DNA from: Microcebus murinus
Lineage: Eukaryota > Chordata > Mammalia > Primates > Cheirogaleidae
NCBI RefSeq assembly: GCF_040939455.1
Contig: NC_134116.1
Span: forward strand, 74,789,900 to 74,853,899
Direction of reading: 5' to 3'
Length of the DNA stretch: 64,000 nucleotides
Made by a program: the position numbers and the translations under genes. Shown here one piece after another: positions 35,036-46,347 of the stretch (the first letter of the stretch is position 1; the number at the start of each line of letters is the position of its first letter). Below the pieces are notes generated by a model. It was not told where the DNA came from. It saw nothing but the letters and a program-made list of their open reading frames with translations, and ran no database searches.

Positions 35036-35835
35036 TAAATCTTTATAATTTTAAAAATACCAAGAAATGCTTCATGAATTGAGAAAATTTTAATTGCATG
35101 AAATAATCCTTGCCTGGAGGGAAAAGAAAAGGTACACACACATAAGTACTTTAAGAGGATTGAATTAGTCCCCAAAGCCCTCATACTTGAGTCTACTTTT
35201 CTTAAAAACAATGCGCTATGCAATATTGAAGATATGTAAAAAAAGGGATAAAGAATAATACGATGATGCTCATGTCCTCATCACCCAGCTAAAGAGATAA
35301 AACATCTCGCATAGAGTGAAGTGCCCTGCCCGCGCCTCCCTTGCCGGGTTTATTCAGTAACCCCAGGAGAAGCGAGAGCTGCTCCTCATGGGTGACCCCA
35401 GGACCGACCCAGTAACCCATGGAGGGGCTGTCCTCTGCTCTCCAGGTGGAAATTCCAGAAAATGCCTTTCAGGAAGCACAGAGAAGGGAACTGAGGAAAG
35501 CCTGGGGCCGATTATCTAGCATTTTGTGTTATCTGCGTAATGCTTTCTTCCTCTGGCAAGAAGCTGTTAGTCCAGAGGATGTCTAAAACGAAATCAGCCA
35601 GGCGCTCTGGGCGCGGCCCTCGGTGGCCGCGCGGTGACTGCCCCCACTTCCTGTGAGCCCTCCCCGTGACGGCGAGTCCGCCGTGCCTGGAGGGACGAGG
35701 AGTTGGCTGTCATCCACTGGGTTCCTGGATGTGCGTCAGGGCAGGCCATCTAATCAGCGTCCCACCGGGAGGCGGCTCTGTGGCCCTGCAGTTGGATGAC
35801 ACTGTTGCTTTCTGAAAACTGCAATTCAAAGGAAG
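35036..35835. other. Unassigned sequence
   Basis: No repeat family or exon is recognised. The part at 35590-35700 is CpG-rich ('gggcgcggccctcggtggcc'). Confidence 0.4.
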
Positions 35836-35837
35836 CA

Positions 35838-36065
35838 GAGATTGCTGGTGAATGAAACCTTTTGTTTTCTTTTCTATTAGCACTTGAAATTATGTTTTCT
35901 CCGGTACATTTTTTATGCTCTGCGAGCTCCACGTTGATGGGTATGTCTTTGGAAATTAATGATGTAATTAAAGAATCTGCTCCTTCTAGATCTCTTGCCA
36001 GTGTTTACAAGGTGTGCTTCATCTTCTTTTTTCAGCAGAGTTGATGAAGCCCAAGTTGATTTTAC
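35838..36065. other. Candidate conserved non-coding element
   Basis: This is a repeat-free block with 'ggaaattaatgatgtaatta' (35951-35970), a cluster of two homeodomain cores (ATTAAT, TAATTA), and 'ttgccagtgtttacaagg' with a forkhead-type TGTTTAC at 36002-36008. No coding potential is evident. This is suggestive only. Confidence 0.3.
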
Positions 36066-36445
36066 ATAAGCAGAGGATGCTCACGAAGATTGGATAGAAA
36101 TAAGAAATGAACTAAATTTTTTCTGAGTGACAACAATCCATCATTGTAAAAGCCCCCCTTTTGTGTGCTAATTATTGTTCCATGTTTTTGTTGTTGTGGC
36201 TGCTTGCTTTACTGAAAGAAATGCAATGTAAATAATCTAAGTATGTTCATATACCCATATATTAGTGCCAGGTGTGAAGGCTTGCAGTTTCCCTCATTTT
36301 ATATTTGTACCTAGAATGGCACAGAAATTGTCTAAAAAGGGCCACGGTCCTCTGCCAACTTCAGCATCAGCTTTCCTTATCAATTTGGAAAGGTTCAGAT
36401 GCGAAGGAGTGGGATACCCATGCCAGAATGATGCCTCTTACCTCC
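36066..36445. other. Unassigned sequence
   Basis: AT-moderate DNA with no recognised family. It immediately precedes an old Alu. Confidence 0.4.
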
Positions 36446-36448
36446 ATG

Positions 36449-36749
36449 CTATTTTATTTTTGTTTTGTTTTTGAGACAGATTCTCATTCTGTCACCCACG
36501 CTAGAGTGCAGTGGTGTCATCATAGCTCACTGCAGCCTCCAACTCCTGGGTTCAAGTGATCCTTCTGCCTCAGCCTCCCAAGTAGCTAGAACTACAGGTG
36601 TGTACCACCACACCCGGCTAATTTCTTTTTTTGGAGATAAGGTCTTGATATGTTACCTAGGCTGGTCTTGAACTCCTGGCCTCAAGCCATCCTCCCTCCT
36701 CAGCCTCCCAAGTGCTGGGATTACAGGTGTGAGCTACTGTACCCAGCTC
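36449..36749 (-). mobile_element. AluJ-type SINE, antisense
   Basis: This is a full dimer: 'tttgagacagattctcattc', 'tcatagctcactgcagcctc', 'agtagctagaactacaggtg', 'aataaggtcttgata'-like second arm and 'aagtgctgggattacaggtg'. The diverged CpGs and J-type diagnostic blocks indicate an early-primate insertion. No clear target duplication is visible. Confidence 0.92.
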
Positions 36750-37305
36750 CTCCCCCATTACAGAGATGGCTGCTCACTGGCTCTGCCCCACCCATCCACC
36801 GAGGCACCAGGATGTTGAGGGGAAATGGGTCATCGTTCAAAATATCAGAAGTGGATCCATCTTGTTCTGGCTTTTCTCCTTAACATCATCCACAGGGTTC
36901 TTCTAACTTGGAAAATTAAAAGATAATAAAAGTATCAATTGAGAACAACTGAAATATCAGGATTTTTTAATCTATCTAAAATCATAAAATATGATATATA
37001 GAAGCATATATTTCCTATTATGTAATGTGCTAAAAGTCAACTTAGATATAACCAAATACACCATAAATTTCAAATTACACTTATGTTTTCAAAATGGCTC
37101 TCCCCCCTGCTCCCTGCCCCTCGACTTCCCACCCCCACCCCTTCTCACCATCCCCCACTCTGCCTCCTGGGGGTGGGGCTGGGGGTGGGGGGCGGCAGGT
37201 GTGAGGTGTCTCTGCCCTGGTTCTCTTCTTTCACCATCCTGAGTGTTGTCTCTGATCCACTTCTCAGCCTCAATCTCAGCCACATTTCATGCTGATGTGG
37301 TCATG
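36750..37305. other. Unassigned with a C-rich/G-rich tract
   Basis: The plus strand switches from C-rich (37101-37165) to G-rich (37169-37198, ggggtgggg units), giving a strand-asymmetric low-complexity block with possible G-quadruplex potential. No gene is present. Confidence 0.45.
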
Positions 37306-37309
37306 ACAT

Positions 37310-37472
37310 TTGCCCTAACAAATCACATAATATGTATGGGCCATAATTATTTTGCCCTCATTTTATGGGCAGAAAAAAATGAGCCAGAGGTGCTATGACT
37401 TGCCCAAGATCTTGTTAGTCGGTGGTGAAGTCAGAGCTAGAATTCTGAATTCCTAAACCCGCCATGAGCCCG
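37310..37472 (-). repeat. MIR SINE, antisense
   Basis: The sequence 'gccctcattttatgggcaga', 'tgacttgcccaagatcttgt' and 'agtcagagctagaattctga' follow antisense MIR. Confidence 0.82.
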
Positions 37473-37504
37473 TTCACCTCCCCAGAGCACCCTCATCTTC
37501 GAAG

Positions 37505-38300
37505 GAAGCCTGAGAGATGCTAATTAAGAAAAGGCTAATTAAGCAGTGCCCACAGGGTTACATCCAGGCACGACGAGTATCAGGAGAGAATACTGACTTC
37601 ATAGGCCTCGTCTTTGACATCGGGCATCTTCTTAGAGACAGTGAAACCATATTATTCACGTGTCTTTACCGAGATTCGAGAGCTGTCACTTACTTACAAC
37701 AGATGTCTGTTTCGCAGAATCCCAGAAAACCCGTAGTACTGTGGATTTTTACTGTGTTTGGATTTGTCATCAATTTCTCAGCAATTGTGTCAGCATTTCC
37801 AGCCAGTTGGAGAAAAGCCAGAAACGAGGAAATCAGCCCGGAGAATCCGGTGCCCTTGATTTTATCGTTGCTTCCATGGAGTTAGCATCGGGCTCTTTTT
37901 TGCCCAGTGATGATTACATTCTTGTAACGATCCAGTTTTCTTTTTGCCACAGCTTGTCCAAAATACTTTCTTGCATAATCTTCTGTCAAACTTTTTGTGG
38001 CTAAAAAAACATTAAGACAACAAATGAACATAAAGAGAAATGTTTAGCCATTTCCATGGAATGAAGCGAGTTGGGCTCGTGCCAGCGAGGCAGAACTCTG
38101 CAAGCAAAGCAGGAAGCAGCATTCCATCGCAATGAGGCCGGTCGTCCTTGTTCACTGGGCAGAGGGCACTCTGCAAGCAGCTGCGCTCGCCATTGCCGCA
38201 AAGATAATGGGTCCAGTGAGCCCCACTTCTTCACACTTTGATAAATTCCAAGCTGTATTTTAGAAGAAAGTTCGTGAGAGGGTGACATTACTCCTCCGCC
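37505..38300. other. Candidate conserved non-coding block
   Basis: This is a repeat-free 0.8-kb stretch starting with two closely spaced CTAATTAAG motifs (37519-37527 and 37534-37542), which are paired homeodomain-type sites. It also has 'tgatgattacattcttgtaa' and an A-rich 'gtggctaaaaaaacatt'. A 122-codon frame at 37517-37885 shows no domain. Regulatory function is inference. Confidence 0.3.
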
Positions 38301-39284
38301 TTAATGTGAGAAGGTTTCTGATGGGAGAGAGTGGGTGTACCTACTTCTTGTCCATTCCTACTGTGTCTAAAGCTGGTCCACGTGATAACACAGACTCCAG
38401 AGAGTGTTCAGGGCTACACCTTCATCCCCCACAGGCTTTTAGGGCTCTGGCTGATTTCTGAGAGGCCAAGTGCCAGGCTGCGTGGCCCCTTCCCTGAGAT
38501 GCACTGTGGATGCATGTGCTATGGCATCAGCAGTTTTCCTGGCATGGGGGTGATGCGCACGCACCTTCATAGGACTGAGAGCTCCTGGAGCGGAAGAGGC
38601 CTTGAGCTCACAGATTCCCGTTCTCACTCCAAGTCCACAGTTCTCGTCCACATGAGGAGGTCCAGGTCAGCATCTTGCACGAGACAGACCAGAGAATCCT
38701 GTGGCATCAAAAAGTAAATCCAGCCGTCTGCAACCACCACGCTTAGCTTCTCACTCGCACTTCCCATGCGTCAAAGGCCGGCTGCAGCTCTGTTGCGCGC
38801 ACTCTGCCGCTGGGACTCAGACTGCCATCACAGCCTCTGCTTGGGACGCTGCTGGTTATCTCAGCAGAGGGGAAGGAGGACATGAAAGTCCTGCAGGGAC
38901 CCTTAAAACGTCTGCCCGGAATGGGCACAGGGCACTCCTGCTCATGGTTCGCTGGCCAAAGCAACTCAAACGGCCACTACAGGTATCCGTTAGGTGGGGA
39001 AGTATAAGCCTCCCCCAGGCAAGGCCAGTGGGTATTCGAGAATGAAACAGTCAGTAATGCTGGTTAGATGCTAGACACTTCCAGTTCACAGGCCTTTGGT
39101 AGGCCGGGACCACCGAGCCTGCCCATTCTCAGCTGTCACCCAAGCCACTATTCACTTGGTGCCTGTCTCCTTTGAATGCCACCTATCTAGACTAATTTTT
39201 TTACTTTACCCATAATTACATAAGTTATACATAAATACATTCTTTTTGTGAAAATATTCAAACAATAAAAATAAAATAACAACT
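38301..39284. other. Unassigned sequence
   Basis: No family or exon is recognised. Frames at 38331-38717 and 38701-39045 have no identifiable domain. Sequence from 39190 becomes AT-rich as it enters L1. Confidence 0.4.
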
Positions 39285-39285
39285 G

Positions 39286-40400
39286 TATGGTGGTTTCCAA
39301 AAAGTTTAAAGTAGAACTACCATATCATCCAGCAAGGATATGTGGTAGCCGCCTTATCCACAGTTTTGCTCTCCCTGGTTTCAGTTACCTGCTGTCATCC
39401 TCAGTCTGAAGATATTAAGTGGAAAATTCCAGAAATAAACAATTCACAAGTTTTAAATTGCATGCCGTGCTGATTAGCCTGATGAAATCTCACGCTGTCC
39501 AGCTCTGTCCTGCTCCATCCCTTTGTCCTGTGATTCATCCCTTTGTCCAGCAGATCCACACTGTCTACACTCTCCACCTGTCAGTCACATAGCAGCCATC
39601 CCAGTGATGGGACCAACTGTCGCAGACTCACAGTGCTTGAGTTCAAGTCAACCTCATGTTACTTAATCACGGCCCCAAAGTGCGAGAGTAGTGATGCTGG
39701 CATATTGTTATAATTGTCCTGTTTTATTATGAGTTACTGTTGTTAGTCTCTTACTCTGCCTGATTTATAAATTAAACTTTATCACAGGTATGTGTGCATA
39801 GGAAAAAACATAGTGTATATAAGGTTCGGTACCATCTGTGGTTTCAGGTGTCCACTGGGGGTCTTGGAAGGTGTCCCCTGAGGATAAGGGGAACTATTAT
39901 ATATTCAAAAGAATTGAAAGCAGGATCTCAAACTGATACTTGCATAGCCACGTTCATAGCGGCATTAGTCACAGCAGCCAAAAGGTGGAAGCAACCCAAG
40001 CGTCCACTGACAGACGAATGGACAAACAAAATGCAGTGTACACCTGCAACGGAGTGTTATTCAGCTTTAAAAAAGCAGGAAATTCTGACCACATGCTACA
40101 ACATGGATGAATCTCGAAGACCTTATATTAAGTTAAATAAGCCATTCAGAAAATGATAAATAATGTATGAATCCACTTATACAAGGTATCTAAAGTAGTC
40201 AAATTCATAGGAGCAGAAAGTAAAATAAAAAAAAAAAGTAGCATGGTCATCAGGGGCTGGGGAGAATAAGGAATAGACAGTTATAGTTTAATGTCTCAGT
40301 TTTGAAAAATGAAAAAGTAAACTTTATGTGTTTTTTACCACACACAATTAAAAATTTAAAAAAATTTTTAAAATAAAAAAAGGCAAGAGTTTTATTAGTG
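39286..40400 (+). repeat. Old L1 ORF2 end and 3' UTR, sense, split by a Tigger-type element
   Basis: The left fragment 39286-39338 ('gaactaccatatcatccagc') continues at 39902 with 'attcaaaagaattgaaagca'. The translation from 39920 shows the ORF2 C-terminal signature 'AAKRWKQPKRPLTDEWTNKM' and 'ECYSALKKQEI'. The 3' UTR follows ('gtagcatggtcatcaggggc'). Confidence 0.9.
39341..39899 (+). mobile_element. Tigger-type (pogo) DNA transposon relic
   Basis: The element is 559 bp and flanked by TA (39339-39340, 39900-39901). The left end contains GGTAGCC.CCTTATCC and the right end, reverse-complemented, ATAGTTCCCCTTATCC. Internal blocks include 'ttccagaaataaacaattca', 'ttaatcacggccccaaagtg' with 'gagtagtgatgctggca' (start of the lost transposase), and 'gtttataa'-like 3' sequence. 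Most of the transposase is deleted, so it is non-autonomous. Confidence 0.88.
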
Positions 40401-42150
40401 ACCACTTTCCAATCTCATTCACCTCCCAAAGTAACATCTGCTCATCAATCTGGAATGTGCCATTACAGAGATTTTTAAATTGTGTACATACATAACAACA
40501 TAGATAAAAATAGAAATGAATAGTTGTGTGGATTTTTAATTTAATGTAGTATTTTATATAGACTTATATGTATTTTTCAGGAATATGCTTTTTTCATTTC
40601 ACAGTACATGTCTTAGATATATTCATATTTTAATGCTGGTACATATTTATTTGCTTTAAAAAAAACTTACCACAATGATACGTAGTATAAAAGTATTAAT
40701 TATACAGATTATTTAACCATTCTGCTTTTAATGGACATTTCAGTTGGTTTCCAATTTTTCGCTGTTATAATCCATATCTCTTTGAACTTATCGGCAAGTA
40801 TTTCTCTATATTAGATAACTAGAAGTGGATTTTTGGATTATTTGGTGTGTATATTTGACATTTTAATTTATACTGCCATGTTGTATTCCAAAAGAGTTGA
40901 ATCACTTGAAATGCAGAAAATACCATTTCTCCATTGCCTCCTCAGCACTTGCTAATACCTTAGTGTTAAGATACTCCTCCTAATGTCCCCTCAATTTTTG
41001 CCTAACTGATGGTTGGAAATGATATCTCATTGCTGCTTTAATTTGCATTTCCCCGTTTGCTGTTGGAATTGAGCATCTTTCCATATAGTTGCTGGTCATT
41101 TGTACATTTTTTTCTGAACTGTCTTTTCACATTCCTTGTCCAATTTTGTTTTGCATTTTCTCTTACAGATTTGTAGGAATTGAATATATATTCTGTATAT
41201 TCATCTCTTGTCTCTTATTATATATGCTGCAAATACCTTCCTGCATCTTTTATTTCACAATATCACTTATTGAATTTTTTATTTACTGTTCCCAAGTACA
41301 ACCTTTGTCATTTGCTAAATTTCTATATATGCATAGGTCTGTTTCTGGACTCTGAATTGTGTTCCACTGATTTCTTTGTTTATTCCTTCCCTTTAGGTCA
41401 CACTCTGTAAATTGCTATAATTTATAATGTATTTTGATAGCCTTCTAAGTATCCTATTTCAAAATAGATTTTTCTAGTTGGGTGCATATTCTCATCCAAA
41501 TGAAATTTTTAAAACCTTTGACATGTGTTGTAAGAGTTGGGTTGGGGAGGAGGTTTTGCCATATTACAAAGAATTTATAAATTAATTTGGGGACAACTGA
41601 TATTTTAAAAATATTGGGTCATCCAAAGTAGGAACATAGTCTAACTCTCCATTTATTCAGATATTTTTTTGTCTTTAATAAGTTTTTTTTTTTTCTTATG
41701 CGTGTTACATTTTGCTCATTGGGCCTATTCCTAGGAATTTTAGAAGTTTTATTGGTGGTATGAATGGAATCATTTTTTCAACTACTTTTTCTAATTGTTT
41801 TTGGTTAGCATATTGGGAAGCTATTACTGTTCATATGTTGTTTTTATACCCATCCACACTAATGAACTCTCTTGATGAACTCTAGTTAAATAGGTTTTAA
41901 TTTATTCTCTTGGATTTTAATGGGTGGATAATCATGTCATTCTAAATCAAAGATATTTTTGTTTTTCCTTCCCTACATTCATATCTTGGTTTTTTTTTCT
42001 TATCACATTGGCTAATGATGTCTAGCATAATGAAGGCTTCAGCAGCCTGTCCTTGTTCCTTTAATAGTAATGCTTCTAATTTTTCATCATTCAATACAAT
42101 GTTTGCAGTAGATTTCTGGCATGTATATACCTATTAAGTCAGACTCCCAA
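40401..42150 (-). repeat. Old L1, antisense, 3' UTR into ORF2
   Basis: The 3'-terminal complement (40500-40890) is followed by antisense ORF2 blocks such as 'atatctcattgctgctttaa', 'ttccccgtttgctgttggaa', 'cctaggaattttagaagttt', 'tggctaatgatgtctagcat' and 'cagcagcctgtccttgttcc'. It is heavily mutated. The same element continues beyond 43145. Confidence 0.85.
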
Positions 42151-42199
42151 TTAGAAACTGATGGCATTTTGAAATAGCGTAATCTGAGAAGAGTTTATG

Positions 42200-42768
42200 A
42201 AGAGACTGCAATGACTCCTCATTATTCATGATACCATATTTGTGAAGCCACCTACTTGTTAAAATTTATTTGTAACCCTAAAACCAATACCCACCCCGCT
42301 TTCTTGGTAATTCATGGATGTCCATGCACAGATGATGACAAATGTGAGTCACCCAATGCACACGCACCTGGCTGACATGAAGCAAGGTCTCCTTAGTCTC
42401 TGCTAGGCTTTGCCTTCTTGTTTCAGCTCTTGTACCATGCACATGCATCCTTTTAGTGGTCTATTTAGTGCCCCATTTTTTGCATTTTTGTGCTTTGCCT
42501 TATGATTTTGCTGTTTCAAATGACCCCAAAGCTGAAGTGCTGTCTGGTGTTCCTAAGCACAAGAAGGCCGTGGTGTGCCTTTTGGAGAAAGCACATGTGT
42601 GAGAGAAGCTTCATTCAAGCACAAGTTACAGTGCTGTTAGCTGTCAGTTCAACATGCATACTTTGTATTTCCTCTAGGAGCAATGGCTCAGTATTTTCTA
42701 ATTCAGTATTTGTGGCGACTTTGTGGAACAGAACTGCCTCAAATAAGAAGCAGCAACTGCACTGACGA
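42200..42768 (+). mobile_element. Second Tigger-type relic with N-terminal transposase remnant
   Basis: The block 'gcatttttgtgctttgcctt', 'caaatgaccccaaagctgaa', 'gtgctgtctggtgttcctaa', 'gcacaagaaggccgtggtgt', 'gccttttggagaaagcacat' corresponds to the start of a CENP-B/pogo-like Tigger transposase (…KxKKAVxCLxEK…). It ends with 'ctaattcagtatttgtggcg'. The frame is disrupted and the catalytic core is deleted. The exact family is uncertain. Confidence 0.75.
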
Positions 42769-43140
42769 AGATTTGGGTGCAGGGTACCACATGGAGTAGG
42801 GCAGCAAGGCTTAGGAGCAGTTTTACTTTCTCCACCTCTAAGTCAAAGAGATGAGGGGACAGAGCAGGTACCAGAGTGCAGAGTCTCGTGCAGTCTGCTG
42901 CCTTGAGAAGTCTGGCTGCTACTACTCAGGTGGCCTTGCAGGGAGGGAGGCTGAGGAACAAATACCCTGACTCACTCTCCTCCTTCCTCCAACTTATTGC
43001 TGAAGTTCCTATTAGTCAATCCCAGCAGGAGACTGGAGGACCCAGCAGGAGACTGCAAGCCTTGCCAGTGGCCTTTGCAGATGAGTGGAGACTGGAACTC
43101 AGGGGAGGAAGATAGTTGGCATGATGCATCAGTCGAAGGA
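42769..43140. other. Unassigned insertion between L1 halves
   Basis: The sequence includes 'caaataccctgactcactct', a tandem 'cccagcaggagactg' pair at 43020-43057 and A/G-rich sequence. It probably belongs to an old mobile element, but none is recognised. Confidence 0.35.
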
Positions 43141-43144
43141 AGGG

Positions 43145-44175
43145 TTCCTGTATTTATAACTTACTAAAGTGCTTTTCTTAAAAAAAATTATTGTTGAATT
43201 TTATCAAATCATTTTTCAGCTTCTATAGTTTCCTCCTTTAATATGTTATATTTGTGAGTTATATTAATAGATTTTCCAATGTGAAGCTACCTGTATTACT
43301 GGACAATTCAACTTGATCATCTTGTGCTATCCTTTTAATAATCTGAGTCAATTTGCTAATATTTTATTTTGGATTTTTGCATCAGTGGTCAATCCTAAGT
43401 GAAATTGGCCTCTGGGTTTTTTTTTTTTTCCTAGTTTTGGTATCATGGTGAGACTTGCTTCCAGAAATTCCATTGGAAGGTTTCCATTTTTTTCTATACT
43501 CTGTAATATAATAGTTTTTATAATGTGCAAATTATCTCTTCCTTCAAGATTTTTTAGAGCTCATAACACTTTCTGGGCACTTTCTCTTTATTATAGTTTA
43601 TCACTTTGCTCTTCAAATTTTATTTTCTCTTCGTTTATTTTTCTTTATTATATAATTCTTTAATCACCAACATATATGTACTTGCTATAATATGCACAAC
43701 AATATAAAAATATATTTTAAAAGTAAGGACCGTCCCACATTCTTGCTGTGATTATCACCCACTGAAATGACCATTATTAATAACTCGGTGTATTCTTTCC
43801 CACCCTGCTCCGCATGCATACACACACACACACACACACAAATAAGCAGTGGTCTTTTTTATGCAACACCTTATACACTTCATTCTGCAATGTCCTTTCT
43901 TTCCCCATAATACATAATTAATATCCCTCTAGGTAATAGATATAGTGTAACTCATTATGTTTAATATGTTTAATAGCTTTATGCTTATGTTCATGTTTAA
44001 TAGCTACTGAATATTCCACTGTATGAACATACCATGGTTTAACTGGACATTCCTTTATTCCTTTATAGATGCAGAGTTAGGTTTTCTTTCTTCTCCTTTT
44101 TCTTTCTTCTTTTTTTTAACTACAAATATTGCCTCTGTAAATATCTTTGTATACCAGTACTTTTATTTCTATGGA
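43145..44175 (-). repeat. Old L1, antisense, ORF2 continuation and further fragments
   Basis: Antisense ORF2 blocks 'caacttgatcatcttgtgct', 'ccttttaataatctgagtca' and 'ttttggatttttgcatcagt' continue the 40401-42150 element. From about 43690, 'aatattccactgtatgaaca' and 'accatggtttaactggacat' belong to another L1 3' portion. A (CA)n tract lies at 43821-43841. Confidence 0.8.
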
Positions 44176-45058
44176 ACAGATTCTCAACAGAGTGGGCTTG
44201 CTAGATAAAGGGAGTATAAATTAACAATACGTAAAACAGGACTCAATCTTAGCCTGAGGTCCCGAGAGAGCCGAGTAAAGAGTTGATGGTGCATTTCCTG
44301 TTCCACAGGGTCCTGTGACACCTGTGCTGAGCTTGCAAAGTAGCTTGTCCGGGGCTGGTTTTGAAAGTCTGCGTCCAACTGCCCCACTTAAGAGTCAAGA
44401 GTTGAAGTAGAAGTGGCTGGGGCAGACGGGGACTTTTTGAAGGGAGTTTTTGCAGGGCTGTGGTGGCTTCCTTCTCTCAGTGGCACCTGGGGGCGTGGAA
44501 GAGGGCACTTCCCTCTCATCTCAAGCTAGTGAGAAGAGCTTCAGGGGGCCACAGGGGCTGCACCAATGTGTCCCCTGGAGTTTGAGATCACAACGAACCA
44601 GTTTCTTTCTCTTGCCACCCCTGACTCCCACATAAGCCTGCAGGTGAGGGGCTGACTGCAGCCCCCCAAGGCAGCAAAACAGAAACTGCTCTGGCCTGCG
44701 CTACGCTTCCCTGACAGGGTCACGGAACTGTGGGGGCTTCCTGTGCACCAGAGGGGTTCATGCAGGACAGAGTGAAAAAAGAAAAAAAGAAAGAAAGAAA
44801 GAAAAAATTGAGTTTTGGCTTTTACACCACAACTGGACATTTCGAATGTTGGCCATGAGACTGTCTTGTGACAAGAGACTTATTTTTTAATTTCCTTAAT
44901 CTAACAGTGATGGGGAAAGTTATATATACTGCCTGAAATTTCAGGAAGAGACAAGGAAAGAAGCCGTAAAAGAGGTTTGGGGTGCGCATGGGAGGGGTGC
45001 TTTCTGCTTACACCCTTTGCTGTTCTGCTTCTTCACGAGGGATATAGATGTTATTCAT
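44176..45058. other. Unassigned; GAAA-type repeat at 44775-44808
   Basis: No gene or family is recognised, apart from an A/GAAA low-complexity tract. Frames at 44450-44840 show no domain. Confidence 0.4.
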
Positions 45059-45059
45059 A

Positions 45060-45215
45060 ATAGATATTGTCAGCCTGCGTTCCAAATAAAAAATTCTACA
45101 ATTCACACACCTACCAGCAACACATGAGAATGTTTCTATGTCAGAATCTTCGCCGGTATTACTTCTTTTAATCATCGTGATTCTGCTGAATAAAATTCTG
45201 TTGTTTTAATTTGCT
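45060..45215 (-). repeat. L1 fragment, antisense
   Basis: The sequence 'acacacctaccagcaacaca' followed by 'tgagaatgtttctatgtcag' matches the antisense ORF2 3' part of L1M. Confidence 0.6.
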
Positions 45216-45605
45216 GCCCTCAGCTGACAAAAAAGATCAAGTTCATGGTGGAAGGGTAGCATTTAAAAGCTGGGATGGACAGTAGAAATTCCTAAAGCCT
45301 GGAGAGTCAGAGGACATGTCAAAGTCTCAAAGCGAATCATTATCACGCACTGGCAGAATAGTTTTGAGATGCGCCTTTCATAGAAGCAAAATTCTTCCCC
45401 AAATTCGCCTTTTAAAAGGAAGGGTAATCTGCTAGGACTCTAAAGTTTTGGGCAATATGATCTATTGTTTTCAAAGTCATCAATTATATTTATGAGGATC
45501 TGGCAGGATGCACCTCAAATATTTATTTGGTGCTTTGATAAGCACAATCATTCAAATTCATTTATGGAAACTCACAGACTTCTTCTCATTGCAGTTTTAT
45601 TTTTT
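45216..45605. other. Unassigned sequence
   Basis: No repeat family or exon is recognised. Confidence 0.35.
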
Positions 45606-45615
45606 AGCTTTCCCT

Positions 45616-45739
45616 ATTTTTTTTTTTGAAGTAGTGTCTCCCTATATTGCCCAGGCTGGTCTCGGACGTCTGGGCTCAAGTGATCCTCCCATCTCAGCCT
45701 CTGGAGTACCTGGAATTACAGGTGCCGGCCGCTGCACCC
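45616..45739 (-). mobile_element. Monomeric Alu-like SINE (FLAM/FAM), antisense
   Basis: This is a single 7SL-derived monomer: 'agtgtctccctatattgccc', 'aggctggtctcggacgtctg', 'atctcagcctctggagtacc', 'tggaattacaggtgccggcc'. It is flanked by a 10-bp target duplication with one mismatch (agctttccct 45606-45615, agctctccct 45740-45749). Confidence 0.88.
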
Positions 45740-45749
45740 AGCTCTCCCT

Positions 45750-46033
45750 GTATTAAAACCTCAAATTGCCCACTTTTCTTTGAGGATCAAGTTTGGCCTG
45801 TTTGTGGCTAGACTGATGACAATGTAAGAATAAAATGATCCCCAAGGTGCAAAGCTTTGGATACAAGCCAGCTACATAAGAAGCTGCCATAACACACATA
45901 TCTACCAAAAACTATATCTAGTTTAGTGAGTTTCATAACCTCAGGGTGTACGATTTCAAAGGCCCTTTACTCGTGCCCAGGGGCAGTGGGAGAAGAAGAC
46001 TTCATCCCCAGTGACTTCCTCTTTCTGTGCATC
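45750..46033. other. Unassigned sequence
   Basis: No feature is recognised. The right edge carries the first copy of the next L1 target duplication. Confidence 0.35.
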
Positions 46034-46049
46034 AGAATATCCCAGCCAG

Positions 46050-46331
46050 CCGAATCAACCCTGGCGATCAATAGGGTGACAGATGTCGCAGCCAGATCAG
46101 CCAATTGGTATTAATGGATCAACACCTAAGTGGACATATAGGAACAACATTTATCCGGTGTTGGGCGGGTGGGAGTGGGTATATACAAACATAATGAGTG
46201 AGATGTGCAACGTTTGGGGGATGGTCACACTTGAAGCTCTGACTCGATGGGGGAGAGGGGCATGAGCAATATATATAACCTTAACATTTGTACCCCCATA
46301 ATATGCTGAAATAAAAAAAAATTTTAAAAAA
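46050..46331 (+). mobile_element. Lemur-type L1 3' end, sense
   Basis: The sequence 'ccaattggtattaatggatc', 'aacacctaagtggacatata', 'atgagtgagatgtgcaacgt', 'cttaacatttgtacccccat' and an A-rich tail give the strepsirrhine L1 3' UTR. A perfect 16-bp target duplication (agaatatcccagccag) occurs at 46034-46049 and 46332-46347. The first ~50 bp (46050-46100) does not match the other two copies at that position. Confidence 0.95.
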
Positions 46332-46347
46332 AGAATATCCCAGCCAG

